In this document: in pieces, positions 30,627 through 40,132 of the stretch
Position numbering within the stretch: the stretch's first letter is position 1
How the letters are laid out: each line of letters opens with the position of its first letter
Source: Marinobacter salarius
GTDB taxonomy: Bacteria > Pseudomonadota > Gammaproteobacteria > Pseudomonadales > Oleiphilaceae
Length of the DNA: 64,000 bases
NCBI GenBank assembly: GCA_000831005.1
Contig: CP007152.1
Coordinates: 3,782,001-3,846,000, forward strand
Reading direction: 5' to 3'
Notes under the pieces: model-generated
Database searches by the model: none
What the model was told of the DNA's origin: nothing
Seen by the model: only the letters and a program-made list of their open reading frames with translations
Translations under genes and position numbers: made by a program

Positions 30627-32651
30627 TTACGACTCTGGTCGCGGGCGGGACGGCAAAAGCACTGTAAAACGCACGCCACCGGTATCATCGCTGGCCATCA
30701 CTTGGCCGTTGTGGTGCTCGGCAATCAACCTGACGATCAACAGGCCCTGGCCCAGGTGTCCTTCCTGATGGCCGGTTCGCACGGACACGAAGGGGCTGAA
30801 AATATCACTGGCGAGGTTCTCCGGCAGGGAGGAACCTTCATTGAACACGCTCAGTTCCAGGTGTCGGGCGTTCTGCGTCAGCCGTACTTCAATGTTTCCC
30901 TGCTCTGGTGTGAAATCCCGGGCATTGTCCACCAGTTTGTCCAGAAGCTGCACCAGCAATTCCGGGGAACCGTGGCATAGACAACCGTTGGCCGGTCCGA
31001 TGTAGTGAATACGGTGGTCGGGGTCCAGTTCCTGATAGGCGAGGGTGGTCTGGGAGGCGACTTCGGCCAGGTCAAAGGTTTCCTTTTCGGCGTGGTCAAA
31101 GCTTTGCTCCAGCCGGGCTGCCTCGCTCATGCCCTGCAGTATCTGGCTGAGGCGGTCGGTGGCGGAACGGGCTCGTTCGATGTAACTGGCCTGATCAGCC
31201 GGGTCTGTGGTTTGCCCCAGATTCTCCAGGGAAGAACGTACCACCGCCACGGGGGTTTTCAGTTCGTGGGACAGGCGCCGGGAGAAGCTCTCCAGATAGT
31301 CTGTGTAGCCCTGAAGGCGGTCCACCATTTGGCTGAATTGCCGTGACAGGTCGCCCAGTTCGTCCTTCGCTTTTGCAGGTGGCAGGGTGCCCAATACGCG
31401 GCCGTCGTCGTCAATGCTGGCGCTGACCGCCCGCTGCAGCCGGGTAATGCGCCAGGACAGCCAACTGGCGTAACCCAGTAGAACCAGCATCAGGCCGATG
31501 ATCAATAACACGCTGCGGGAAATGACCGAACCAAGGGTGCTGCCGGACAAAGCCAGCAATTGGTCCAGTGATTCTTCCAGCACCAGCATCCGGCCATCGC
31601 CCAATGATTGTTTCACCAGCATGTAGGTGTCGCCGTCCCGGTGACGAACCAGCCCCTGTGATGGCAGTTCCCCAGCGTCCATGCGATGGGTTTCCGCATT
31701 CAGCCGTGAAGGCTCGGGCTGGTAGAAGCTCACCAGTGCCCGCAGGCCGTTCAGGCTGATGCGTTCCAGGATCTGCAGTGGGCTGAGGCTGTCGAATTCA
31801 GCCTCGTCGGTTTCGGAGTCGCGTGTCTGGCGAGCAATCACCCAGCCGTCCGGCTCCAGAACCCAGGTGCCCTGGCCCGGAGCAATCATGGCCGCAAGTC
31901 GGTTTTCGAGTTGTGGCATTCGGGTGACGATGTGCGCTGAGGTGGGGCCAGCAGAGACGCGTCCATCACCGGTGGCTACCGGCTTTTCCGTAGGCCATGT
32001 CACCTGGAAACCAAGGCGGGACGAGGGTGCCGGACGCGGCATTCTCAATTCAGCCTGGTAGCCGTTGCTGACCGCCTGCCAGTAGCCGCTGATGCGATAG
32101 TCGGTTGCCCCTTCGCGCTCCGGATCAATCGCATTGATGGCCCCTGGCGCCTGGGTTCGGATCAGGCGCCGCGTCGTCTGCTTATCACCTATAACCTGGA
32201 GTTGGATCTGGTCATGGGGTTGGCGGGGTTTGCCGGGGTTGAAGAAGTCAGCGGTTCTGCCGCTGACACGAATCAGGAGGTAGAGATGGGTTTGATCGAC
32301 GGCTGCCTGCCAGGATAACTCGGGTCCGTCTTTGTCGATGGCTTGTTGTGTGCCTTGCCACTGCTGTCGGGATTCTTCCTCATCATATCCGGGCCAGTCG
32401 TCGCCGTAGCCATCCAGATTCGGGCTGCGGGACAGGAGGTCGGCGTAGATAACGTTGGTACCCGCAGCAACCGTTGGGGTCTCGGCAAGTTGTTCCGCTG
32501 CAAAACCGGCCGTGCGTCCGGCCTGGCTCTGCAATTGACGAGCGGCCTGGTCACGCAGGGCCTGGTCCAGCTCCAGCACGAACTGCAGGCCCGCCCAGGG
32601 AATCAGCAGCATCAGCAGGCTGGCAATGAAGAGTTGGCGCTTAAGGGTCAA
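30627..32651 (-). CDS. pdsS: Sortase-system sensor histidine kinase (PdsS type)
   Basis: 674 residues starting at a TTG only 3 nt after the response regulator stop. An N-terminal helix (about 8-25), a large periplasmic sensor domain of about 340 residues and a second helix (about 365-390) precede HAMP, then the H-box RRLSHELKTPVAVVRSSL, N-box DNARDFTPEQG and G-box GHLGQGLLIVRL. With the neighbouring regulator, sortase and substrate it forms the proteobacterial dedicated sortase system described in marine proteobacteria. The periplasmic part probably senses an envelope or carbohydrate signal (inference). Confidence 0.85.
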   Translation of the reverse strand: MTLKRQLFIASLLMLLIPWAGLQFVLELDQALRDQAARQLQSQAGRTAGFAAEQLAETPTVAAGTNVIYADLLSRSPNLDGYGDDWPGYDEEESRQQWQGTQQAIDKDGPELSWQAAVDQTHLYLLIRVSGRTADFFNPGKPRQPHDQIQLQVIGDKQTTRRLIRTQAPGAINAIDPEREGATDYRISGYWQAVSNGYQAELRMPRPAPSSRLGFQVTWPTEKPVATGDGRVSAGPTSAHIVTRMPQLENRLAAMIAPGQGTWVLEPDGWVIARQTRDSETDEAEFDSLSPLQILERISLNGLRALVSFYQPEPSRLNAETHRMDAGELPSQGLVRHRDGDTYMLVKQSLGDGRMLVLEESLDQLLALSGSTLGSVISRSVLLIIGLMLVLLGYASWLSWRITRLQRAVSASIDDDGRVLGTLPPAKAKDELGDLSRQFSQMVDRLQGYTDYLESFSRRLSHELKTPVAVVRSSLENLGQTTDPADQASYIERARSATDRLSQILQGMSEAARLEQSFDHAEKETFDLAEVASQTTLAYQELDPDHRIHYIGPANGCLCHGSPELLVQLLDKLVDNARDFTPEQGNIEVRLTQNARHLELSVFNEGSSLPENLASDIFSPFVSVRTGHQEGHLGQGLLIVRLIAEHHNGQVMASDDTGGVRFTVLLPSRPRPES

Positions 32652-32654
32652 AAC

Positions 32655-33356
32655 TCAGGCCTCATGGGCGTTCCAGCGGTAACCCATGCCGTAGGCGGTG
32701 TGAATGCCATCGAAGGCGTCGTCGATCTGCAGGAACTTTCGGCGTATACGTTTGATGTGTGAGGTCACCGTATTGTCGTCCAGTACCGTGCTGGCGGCTT
32801 CCATCAGTTGGTCGCGGCTGCGAACGTGGCCCGGGTGCTGAACCAGGGAATGCAGCATCCAGAATTCGGTGACGGTCAGGTCGATGGGCTGGTCATTCCA
32901 TTCTGCCGTCATGCGGTCCACGTTTAATGCCAGGCGGCCACGGTGCACCACTTCATCCGGTTGCTTCAGGGCCTCGGCCCAGGCATCTGCCCTGCGCAGC
33001 AGAGCGGTAACCCGGGCCAGCAGGTGGTCCATGCTCATGTCCTTGGTGACATAGTCATCGGCACCCAGCCGCAGGCCGTGAACGGAATCGATGTCGCTGT
33101 CGCGGGCGGTCAGGAAAATGATCGGCAGGGTTTTGGACAGGCTGCGCAGGTCCTGGCACAGGGTAAAGCCGCCTTCAGGCTCATCGCCCAGTCCCACGTC
33201 GATAATGGCCAGGTCCGGCAGGGCGGTGCGCAATACCTGGAAGGCACTGTTGCGGTCACCATAGGCAGACACCCGGTATCCCCGGCGCTCGAACGCGTCA
33301 CGGTAGTTTTCCCGGATGGCGGGTTCATCTTCAATCAGCACGATGTGTCGCTTCAT
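32655..33356 (-). CDS. pdsR: Sortase-system response regulator (PdsR type, OmpR family)
   Basis: 233 residues from the ATG at 33356. The receiver domain has the acidic pocket IEDE, phospho-acceptor Asp in LAIIDVGLGD and the conserved Lys in DDYVTKDMS. The C-terminal winged helix has DLTVTEFWMLHSLVQHPGHV and TVTSHIKRIRRKF. It is divergent from the sortase substrate gene, and a 10-bp direct repeat with a 21-bp period lies in the shared upstream region, a plausible binding site. Confidence 0.88.
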   Translation of the reverse strand: MKRHIVLIEDEPAIRENYRDAFERRGYRVSAYGDRNSAFQVLRTALPDLAIIDVGLGDEPEGGFTLCQDLRSLSKTLPIIFLTARDSDIDSVHGLRLGADDYVTKDMSMDHLLARVTALLRRADAWAEALKQPDEVVHRGRLALNVDRMTAEWNDQPIDLTVTEFWMLHSLVQHPGHVRSRDQLMEAASTVLDDNTVTSHIKRIRRKFLQIDDAFDGIHTAYGMGYRWNAHEA

Positions 33357-33460
33357 AGCCTGCAACCATTCCCCTGTTAATACGGTTCCTATTTAACCAT
33401 GGCCTGTGACCAGAACAAGGTAAAGCAGAGGGTTTGCCACAATTCATCATTTTTTTACCG

Positions 33461-33491
33461 CCGGATCGCCAGATTGTGGCACCGGATCGCC
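33461..33491. promoter_or_regulatory. Direct-repeat operator candidate for the sortase regulator
   Basis: CCGGATCGCC occurs at 33461-33470 and again at 33482-33491, 21 bp apart (two helical turns), as expected for OmpR-family dimers. The first copy sits inside an 8-bp inverted repeat, GCCACAAT (33436-33443) and ATTGTGGC (33473-33480). Confidence 0.4.
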
Positions 33492-33568
33492 GCTTCCATG
33501 GGCTGAAATAGTCGCCAGTTGCCACCAGGCGTGCTTTTTCAACCACAGTGATACAAGGAAGCGAAACA

Positions 33569-35720
33569 ATGCTGTTGACCAACCTGGGACCCTATTCATC
33601 AACCGCCCCGAATGGCGGGCGGCAGATTGCCGGTAGTATGACAGGGAGCAAGATCTCCCCTCGGCTGCGACGCTGGCTGGAGGGCATTTCCCTGTGGCTG
33701 GCAGTGCTGCTTTTCCTGTTTGTACACCCGGTGTACGCAGAGGCCTCCGAAACCGGACGCGAAGGCGCCGGTGAGTTTCATTTTGTCGATGATGCCGGCC
33801 AGCGACTGGGCTCGGCAACCCTGTTGAACACAGACTACAACGTAACTGTCAGCGGTCTTATCGCCGATACCCGCTTGCGCCAGAGCTTCCGTAATACCAG
33901 TCAGCAGTGGCGGGAAGGCGTGTTCGTGTTCCCGTTGCCGGAAAATGCGAACGTATACGGCATGACCATGACCGCTGGCGAGCGGGTGATTGTCGGCGAG
34001 ATTCACGAAAAGCAGGAGCCAAACGCCAGTACGCCAAGGCAAAGGAGGAAGGCCGTAAGGTCGCCCGTGTAGACCAGCAACGGCCCAACCTGTTCACCAC
34101 CCGTATGGCGAATATCCCCCCGGGAGAAACCATCACGGTTGAACTCAACTACCAGCAGGCGGTGCGTTACCAGTCCGGCGAGTTCGAACTGCGCCTGCCC
34201 ACCACGCTGACACCGCGCTACATGCCTGGCCAGACACTGGACAACGAGCCGGCGCAGTGGTCGGGTGGTTGGGCGACGCCCACCACGGCAGTGCCGGATG
34301 CCGACCAGATCAGCCCGTTCACGGTGCGGCCCGACGATGTGGGCCCGGATAGCCATCGCGCAACCATTGCCCTGGAAATCAACGCCGGCCTGCCGGTAAG
34401 CCGTGTGTCGAGCCCCAGTCATCGAGTGACCAGTACCTGGAACGGCAACACCGTGGAGGTGGCGCCGGAATCCCGGGCTGTGCTTATGGACCGTGATCTT
34501 ATCGTGCGCTGGGCGCCTGCCCGGGGTATGGAGCCCGCAGCCGCCGTTTTCCAGGAGCAGTGGCAGGGTGAGGACTACCTGCTGGCGGTAGTGGTGCCCG
34601 GCGTCAATGGAAAACAGCGCCTGCCAAGGGAGCTGGTGTTCGTGATCGACACCTCTGGTTCCATGGCTGGCGAGTCCATCCGTCAGGCCCGGCAGGCGTT
34701 GTTGCGGGGGCTGGAGACACTCGATGCCGATGATCGTTTCAACGTTATCCAGTTCAACAGTCAGACCCACTCACTGTTTATGGAGGCGGTTCCCTCCAGT
34801 GGCAACAACCTTGCCCGGGCACGTCGTTACGTGAAAGGCTGAACGCCGATGGTGGCACCGAGATGGCCTCGGCTCTGGATGCCGCGCTTGAGATGACCGG
34901 TGATGGTGGCGAGGAGTCCCGCGCCAGGGTCAGGCAGGTGGTGTTTATTACCGATGGAGCTGTCGGTAATGAAAGCGCGCTCTTCGGGAAAATTCGTGAT
35001 GGGCTGGGCAGCAGTCGGCTGTTCACCGTAGGCATCGGTTCTGCCCCCAACATGCACTTCATGCGTGAAGCTGCACGCTATGGCCGCGGTACCTACACCG
35101 CCATCAGTGACCTGTCGGACGTGGCCCGCCCGCTGGACGAGCTGTTCGGTAAGATGGAGGCGCCGGTGTTGACCGATATCGCAGTGAGTTGGCCGGGCCA
35201 GGCCGCTGCAACCGAAGCCTTCCCTGACCGAATTGGCGATCTGTTCAGGGGGGAGCCCATGGTGCAGGTTGTGCGCGGCCTGCCGGCTGAAGGCGCACTC
35301 GACGTTTCCGGGCGTCTTCCGGATGGCAGTCAATGGCAACAGTCGTTGAACCTCGAACAGGCCGCCAACGGCAAGGGCCTGCATCGTCATTGGGCAAAAC
35401 AGAAAATCGATAGCCTGATGGACAGTGGGCTGACTGGCAAGATTGATGATGACGCGCGCCAGCATGTGATCCGTCTGGGGCTGGAACATCAGTTGATGAC
35501 AAAGTACACCAGCTTCCTGGCCCAGGACAAAACCCCGTCCAGGCCGACACAGGAGGCGCTGGAAACCGACAGCGTGCCCACACTGCTGCCCGCCGGGAGC
35601 CAGGGCACGATGTTGCGATACCCCCAGACCGCAACCATGTCTCCACTGCTGATCGCCATTGGCTGATTGCTGATGTTCTCGGCCGCGATCACGCTCCTGA
35701 AGCGGAGGGTATACCCATGA
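33569..35720 (+). CDS. Marine-type sortase substrate with VIT and VWA domains (frameshifts and in-frame TGA)
   Basis: The ATG at 33569 has AAGGAAG ahead. After a signal helix (about residues 40-58, ending VYAE) come a VIT domain (NTSQQWREGVFVFPLPENA) and a VWA domain with the metal site DTSGSMAGES. Frame changes near 34024 (GG to G) and 34838 (CC to C) join the pieces. The C-terminus has the sorting motif YPQTAT at 35619, a hydrophobic helix and KRR, but a TGA at 35664-35666 interrupts the helix; the frame reopens and ends at 35718-35720, overlapping the sortase ATG. The total is about 717 residues. It should be anchored to the envelope by the adjacent sortase. VIT-VWA proteins usually bind matrix or partner proteins. 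Confidence 0.82.
35619..35720 (+). other. C-terminal sorting signal with in-frame stop
   Basis: YPQTAT, then a hydrophobic segment, a TGA at 35664, further hydrophobic residues LLMFSAAITLL and a basic tail KRRVYP, all in one frame. The canonical three-part sorting signal is intact except for this codon, which is one base from TGG (Trp). Confidence 0.75.
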
Positions 35721-36328
35721 GCCGATTGATTCTCCTGTTGGCGACGACGTTCGCGACTGTCCTGGCGGTCGGCCTGTGGATTCCGTTCAAGGCCCTGGTG
35801 GCGCAGGAGCTTCTGGAGCTGGCCTGGGCCGAAAGCCAGGCGCGGCAGCAGGAAACCCGGCCCTGGCCCTGGGCAGACACCTGGCCAGTGGCCCGCCTGA
35901 TGGTGCCTGAAACCGGCCAGTCACTGATCGTGCTGGACGGCGCGCACGGTGAAAGCCTGGCCTTTGGGCCGGGGCAGGTGGTGGGCAACGACGGCCGGGC
36001 GGGCCCGGTGGTAATTGCGGGCCACCGCGATACGCATTTCCGGGGGCTACAGCATCTGGAAACCGGCAGCCGGGTAAAGTTGCAGGATCGCGATGGCGAC
36101 TGGCGTTCATTCCGGGTGGACCGTATTCGCGTTGTCGATAGCCGGCACGAGCAAATCAATACCGCACAACTGCCCAGGGATTCGCTGTTGCTGGTGACCT
36201 GTTATCCCTTCGATGGCCTTGAGAACAACGGTCCGCTACGCTATGTGGTGGAGGCCACAGCCGAGCCCCTGGTGACGGCCAATAAAGCCGATAACGCCCT
36301 GGCCCGGGAGGCTGTTGCCGGAACCTGA
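35717..36328 (+). CDS. Class GN sortase
   Basis: 203 residues. An N-terminal membrane helix (residues 3-25) leads to the sortase barrel, with catalytic His in VIAGHRDTHF, Cys in LLLVTCYPFDG and Arg in NGPLRYVVEA. It cleaves the sorting motif of its dedicated substrate and transfers it to an envelope acceptor. The start overlaps the substrate stop by ATGA, so the two are coupled. Full length and intact. Confidence 0.92.
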   Translation: MSRLILLLATTFATVLAVGLWIPFKALVAQELLELAWAESQARQQETRPWPWADTWPVARLMVPETGQSLIVLDGAHGESLAFGPGQVVGNDGRAGPVVIAGHRDTHFRGLQHLETGSRVKLQDRDGDWRSFRVDRIRVVDSRHEQINTAQLPRDSLLLVTCYPFDGLENNGPLRYVVEATAEPLVTANKADNALAREAVAGT

Positions 36329-36354
36329 TTTTGGCGTACACTTGTGCGCCAAAA
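36329..36354 (+). terminator. Hairpin after the sortase gene
   Basis: TTTTGGCG paired with CGCCAAAA, extendable inward by TACA/TGTG. It starts right after the sortase stop. There is no downstream T run, so termination is uncertain. Confidence 0.35.
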
Positions 36355-36375
36355 ATTGCATCAGGGTTGTCGTTA

Positions 36376-37085
36376 ATGGGAATGCCAAGAAAACTGCTGG
36401 CCTGGCTGATGGTGCCGGTCATCTGTCTGTTTGCACTGGTTCTGTATGTCGCCCGGCCATTCAATCCGGACAACAACCGCTTGCTGGCACGAACGATTGC
36501 CCGCGTCGGTCGTTTGCTCCTGGGCATGGAGCGCCCTCTGGAAGGGGCCGACAACATGCCGCAGGACCGGCCCACGGTCGTTATTGCCAATCACCAGCAC
36601 AACGATGACCTGTTCGTGATGGGGGATTTGCTGCCGCCCCGCACCGTCACGGTAGGCAAGTCGTCGCTGATATGGATCCCGTTTTTTGGCCAGGTGTTCT
36701 GGCTCGGAGGCAATGTCATCCTCAACCGGGGACGCTCCCACAAGGCTGTTGCGGTGATGCAGGCGACCAGCGAAGCGATCAGCCGTGACCGCAAGAGCTC
36801 TGGGTCTTTCCAGAGGGTACCCGCAGCCGCGGCCGGGGCATGCAATCATTCAAGAAAGGGGCTTTTCACGCCGCCATTGCCTCCGGTGCGCCCATCACCA
36901 TGGTCTGCGCCAGCCAGTACTATGATCGTACCCTGGGGTGGTCCGGTCGCCGCGAACCGGTGGCTATCCGGGTGCTTCCGCCGGTTGAAACCGCAGGACT
37001 CACGGTTGCGGATATTCCCCAGTTGATGGCCCAGTGCCGCCAGCAAATGGAAGCGGCCATCGCAGACCTCGAACCTACCGCCTGA
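36376..37085 (+). CDS. 1-acyl-glycerol-3-phosphate acyltransferase family protein (one frameshift)
   Basis: About 236 residues after a frame change near 36798, where AGCCTC appears to have lost a C. An N-terminal membrane helix (about 5-25) precedes the acyltransferase motif NHQHNDDLF (the HxxxxD box) and, across the repaired frame, LWVFPEGTRSRG. It transfers an acyl chain to lysophosphatidic acid or a similar acceptor at the inner membrane. Start taken at the ATG at 36376; an ATG at 36382 is possible. Confidence 0.85.
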
Positions 37086-37188
37086 ACGTGTCCCACGAAA
37101 CTGCCTGCCTCCCTGCGGAAGTGCTTGAAGCGCCGGGTAAAACAGGGCAGTCTTTCGGGGACTGTTTCGCTGCTCGGAGATGCATGCA

Positions 37189-37431
37189 ATGAATCTGATT
37201 CTGTTCCTGATTATTGGTGGTGTGGCCGGTTGGCTGGCCGGCCTGATCATGAAGGGCCGAGGCTTCGGCGTACTGGCTAACATCGGTATCGGTATTGTCG
37301 GGTCCGTTCTGGGCGGTTTCGTTTTCCGCCTGCTGGGCCTGGCTGCGCAGGGCGCCATTGGTGAACTGGTTACCGCCACAGTGGGTGCCGTGTTGCTGCT
37401 GGCGGTTGTCAGCGCGATCAAGAAGGCCTGA
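37189..37431 (+). CDS. GlsB/YeaQ/YmgE family stress-response membrane protein
   Basis: 80 residues with three glycine-rich helices (GGVAGWLAGLIMKGRGFG, GIGIVGSVLGG, ATVGAVLLLAVV), the transglycosylase-associated membrane family. GGAG lies 9 nt ahead of the ATG at 37189. It is often induced in stationary phase or envelope stress. The next gene starts 2 nt later. Confidence 0.88.
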   Translation: MNLILFLIIGGVAGWLAGLIMKGRGFGVLANIGIGIVGSVLGGFVFRLLGLAAQGAIGELVTATVGAVLLLAVVSAIKKA

Positions 37432-37433
37432 TT

Positions 37434-37835
37434 ATGATCGTACCTGTCTCTGCCGTTTTCGCAGCCGTTCTCGGACTGCTGTTGCTGGTGTTGTCGGGAA
37501 TGGTTTCCCGTTTCCGCCTGAAATATAAAAAGAGCCTGGGAGTCACCGACGACCGGGACTTCCAGGCGGCTGTCCGTGCCCAGGCGAACCTGGTGGAATA
37601 CGCCCCATTGGGGCTGGTGATGCTTGCGATTGCCGAGTTGAACGGTGTTCCCAGCGGGCTGGTGTACTGGACCGGAATGGCCTTTGTGGTGGGGCGTGTG
37701 TTGCATGCCTTCGGCATGATCAATGGCCGGGGCGGCCCCCATATAGCCCGTATGGCAGGTATCCTGTTGACCTGGATTGGCATCCTCGCCATTGCCGTGT
37801 TGCTACTCTGGAACGTGTTCCAGGTTTACGGCTGA
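37434..37835 (+). CDS. MAPEG family membrane protein
   Basis: 133 residues, four membrane helices. The family segment RAQANLVEYAPLGLVMLAIAEL is present, with the conserved Glu and Asn, as is GRVLHAFGM. MAPEG proteins act in glutathione- or lipid-related membrane chemistry; the bacterial substrate is unknown. It is cotranscribed with the GlsB gene. Confidence 0.88.
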   Translation: MIVPVSAVFAAVLGLLLLVLSGMVSRFRLKYKKSLGVTDDRDFQAAVRAQANLVEYAPLGLVMLAIAELNGVPSGLVYWTGMAFVVGRVLHAFGMINGRGGPHIARMAGILLTWIGILAIAVLLLWNVFQVYG

Positions 37836-37889
37836 GTCTCCCGCGGGGGCGACGCAGCCCCCGGATCTCTTATTTGTAAGGTCGGGCTC

Positions 37890-38336
37890 CTAGAGCGCCC
37901 GCGCCATTTCCATGGTGACGTATTCCAGTTCCAGCCGGCGGTTGGCGGCGTGGTCTTCCGGCCGCGCCAGCGGGCGATCGCTGCCCCAGCCGCTCACCAG
38001 AATCTGGCTTTCCCTGACGCCCTCGCGAATCAGTACTTTCGCCGCGCTGCTGGCCCGCAGGCGGGACAGGAAATGGTTGTATTCACTAACGCCGAAATTA
38101 TCGGCATGGCCATGGATCCGCACCGTAGCGCCCGGGTTGTGTCGCAGGTAGAGCGCGTGCTGGCGCAGGATGGTCAGGTCCTGCTCATCCAGTCGATGCT
38201 TGTTGAAACCGTAATGGAACCGCAGCCGATGAGGTTTGCGGGGTGTGCCGTCCGATGCCAGTGAGGGCATTGGCAGGCCTGATTCGATGGCCGCTCTGGC
38301 AAGTAGATCCGGATTGTCCAGTATGAGTACAGTCAT
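37890..38336 (-). CDS. OmpA-like domain protein without signal peptide
   Basis: 148 residues from the ATG at 38336, which has AAGGAAAC ahead. The C-terminal 110 residues are an OmpA-type peptidoglycan-binding fold (FHYGFNKHRLDEQDLTILRQ, VRIHGHADNFGVSEYN, RASSAAKVLIREGV, GSDRPLARPEDHAANRRLE). There is no signal peptide or lipobox, even in the longer upstream frame, so a periplasmic location is not supported by sequence. It lies 1.5 kb from the sortase operon, whose relatives often include an OmpA-family member, but this one is shorter. Confidence 0.65.
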   Translation of the reverse strand: MTVLILDNPDLLARAAIESGLPMPSLASDGTPRKPHRLRFHYGFNKHRLDEQDLTILRQHALYLRHNPGATVRIHGHADNFGVSEYNHFLSRLRASSAAKVLIREGVRESQILVSGWGSDRPLARPEDHAANRRLELEYVTMEMARAL

Positions 38337-38670
38337 GGCAGTTTCCTTGGTTGCACGTCCTGTTTTTCTTGTTGTCCCGGCAACTATTGGCTGTGGCCGG
38401 GACAACGGCAATTGGCGATTGGTCGAAACCCTTACTCCATGCTCGTTTCGAGCATCGTGCGATTCGCCCCTTTGCGGCTGCCCTGATTGAATGTCATTTG
38501 TATGACCATCGTGTGACAACCGCAGAGTAGCCTGTTTGTGGTGCCGCGCACAGTTTGTTTTGCCCGTGGCCGGCTAAACCGCTTCAGGATTCATTACAAC
38601 GCGAAAAACTGGCCATGCTGTGGTAAAAAGCACCTCTCAAGAGACAAATTATGATGAATTGTGACGGCCC
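38337..38670. other. 334-nt divergent intergenic region with two inverted repeats
   Basis: No gene seen. It holds the leader of the OmpA-like gene with an 11-bp inverted repeat GTTGTCCCGGC/GCCGGGACAAC (38371-38381 and 38396-38406) and a 7-bp palindrome ATGCTCG-TTT-CGAGCAT (38439-38455). The region near the rhomboid start is AT-richer and may hold its promoter. Confidence 0.5.
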
Positions 38671-40119
38671 ATGCTGATTATCCCCGCCGAAAACACCGTG
38701 AACTGGAAGCGCCCACCCTGGGTTACCCTCGGGCTGATCACGACTTGCCTGCTGGTATTCTTCTTTTACCAGGGCGACGACAACCGGCTGATTGAAGAAG
38801 CGGTTGAGCAGTATCTGGAATCGGACCTGAAGTCTTTGGAAGCCCCGGTATACGAGGACTACCTCGAGCGCCAGATTGAGTTTGAAGACAATCAGAATCG
38901 GGTCTACGACCTGCAGAACTTCCAGCAACTGCAAGAAGAGGGCGGGGACTTGTGGGTTGCCTACAGCCTGCTGGCGGACCGTGAGTTTTACCAGTACATG
39001 CTGCAGAACCGGGACAGGCTCTGGGCGCCGGCCGAGCGCCGCCTCTGGCTGGAGCAGCGGGGGGACATTCAGACCCAACTGATGGACAGGCTCAGCGCCA
39101 ATCAGCTGGGGCTGGTGCCAGCGGAATTTTCCCTCTACACGCTGATTACCTACCAATTCCTCCACGGCGGCTGGGGCCATATTATTGGCAACCTGGTGTT
39201 CCTGTTCCTGCTGGGGTTCACCGTCGAGAAGGCCCTGGGGGCAGGGCGTTTCCTGCTGGCATACCTGTTGTGTGGCGCTCTGTCGGGTGTGGTGTTCACC
39301 GCGTTTTCCATGGGCAGTCACATACCCCTGGTGGGTGCATCCGGGTCTATCTCCGGGCTCATGGGCATGTACGTGGCCATCTACGGGTTGCAGAGAATCC
39401 GCTTCTTCTATTTCGTTGGTGTGTACTTCAATTATTTTCGCGCCCCGGCGTTGGCGATCCTGCCCGTGTGGTTGGGCAAGGAAATCTACGATTACTGGTT
39501 CGCCGGAGCCACGGGCATTGCCTACATGGCCCACGCGGGTGGCCTGGTGGCCGGCGCGGGTATGGTCTGGCTGCTGGGCAAGAGCTGGTTGCAGGTGAAG
39601 GAAGAGTTTTTCGAACCAGAGGAAGATGAGCAGGACGAGCGTTTCACCACCGGCTACAGTCAGGCCATGGCCAGCCTCGGCCGCATGGATTTCGACCTGG
39701 CCCGGCGCCAGTTCGAGGCGCTGAGAGAGCACTACCCGGACCGCACTATCCTGTTGGAGCACTTATATCAGCTGGCGAAACTGCGCCCGGACCTGCCGCA
39801 ATACCGCGAGCGGACTCAGGAATTGATGAACGAGTCCCTTAGCCGGCGCCAGCCCGAGCGGATGGTCGAAATCTGGCAGGAATACCTGGGCAAAGGCGAA
39901 GGCCATGCCCCGCTCGACGCAGAGGACCATAACCGGGTGTTGTTCACCTGCCTTCGCAATGACGACCTGAAAGCCGCGGAGAAAGCCTTCGAACGCCTGC
40001 GCAGTGCCGGTGATCAGCTCCTGGCCAGCGAAGCCTGCCGCTTGTTGGCCGAGGAGTTCGAAAAGCGCGAGATGACGCCCAAGGCTCGCCACTACAGGCA
40101 GTTGTTACAAGAAAGCTAG
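38671..40119 (+). CDS. Rhomboid-family protease with C-terminal helical repeats
   Basis: 482 residues. A first helix (about 17-33) is followed by a polar insertion of about 120 residues, then the rhomboid core with LHGGWGHIIGNLVF, the catalytic Ser in LVGASGSISGLMG and His in YMAHAGGLVAGAG. The C-terminal 160 residues are soluble TPR-like helices (SLGRMDFDLARRQFEALREHYP). Intramembrane cleavage with a cytoplasmic adaptor domain is the likely mode. It is a second rhomboid in this window, structurally unlike the zinc-ribbon one. Confidence 0.9.
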   Translation: MLIIPAENTVNWKRPPWVTLGLITTCLLVFFFYQGDDNRLIEEAVEQYLESDLKSLEAPVYEDYLERQIEFEDNQNRVYDLQNFQQLQEEGGDLWVAYSLLADREFYQYMLQNRDRLWAPAERRLWLEQRGDIQTQLMDRLSANQLGLVPAEFSLYTLITYQFLHGGWGHIIGNLVFLFLLGFTVEKALGAGRFLLAYLLCGALSGVVFTAFSMGSHIPLVGASGSISGLMGMYVAIYGLQRIRFFYFVGVYFNYFRAPALAILPVWLGKEIYDYWFAGATGIAYMAHAGGLVAGAGMVWLLGKSWLQVKEEFFEPEEDEQDERFTTGYSQAMASLGRMDFDLARRQFEALREHYPDRTILLEHLYQLAKLRPDLPQYRERTQELMNESLSRRQPERMVEIWQEYLGKGEGHAPLDAEDHNRVLFTCLRNDDLKAAEKAFERLRSAGDQLLASEACRLLAEEFEKREMTPKARHYRQLLQES

Positions 40120-40132
40120 CTCACGGTTGGAC

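Noticed and set aside
37840..37870. GC-rich hairpin after the MAPEG gene as a terminator
   Set aside because: The stem is short and no T run follows on either strand; too weak to list.
38584..39762. 392-residue minus-strand ORF
   Set aside because: Antisense to the second rhomboid protease; Gln/His-rich with no motif.
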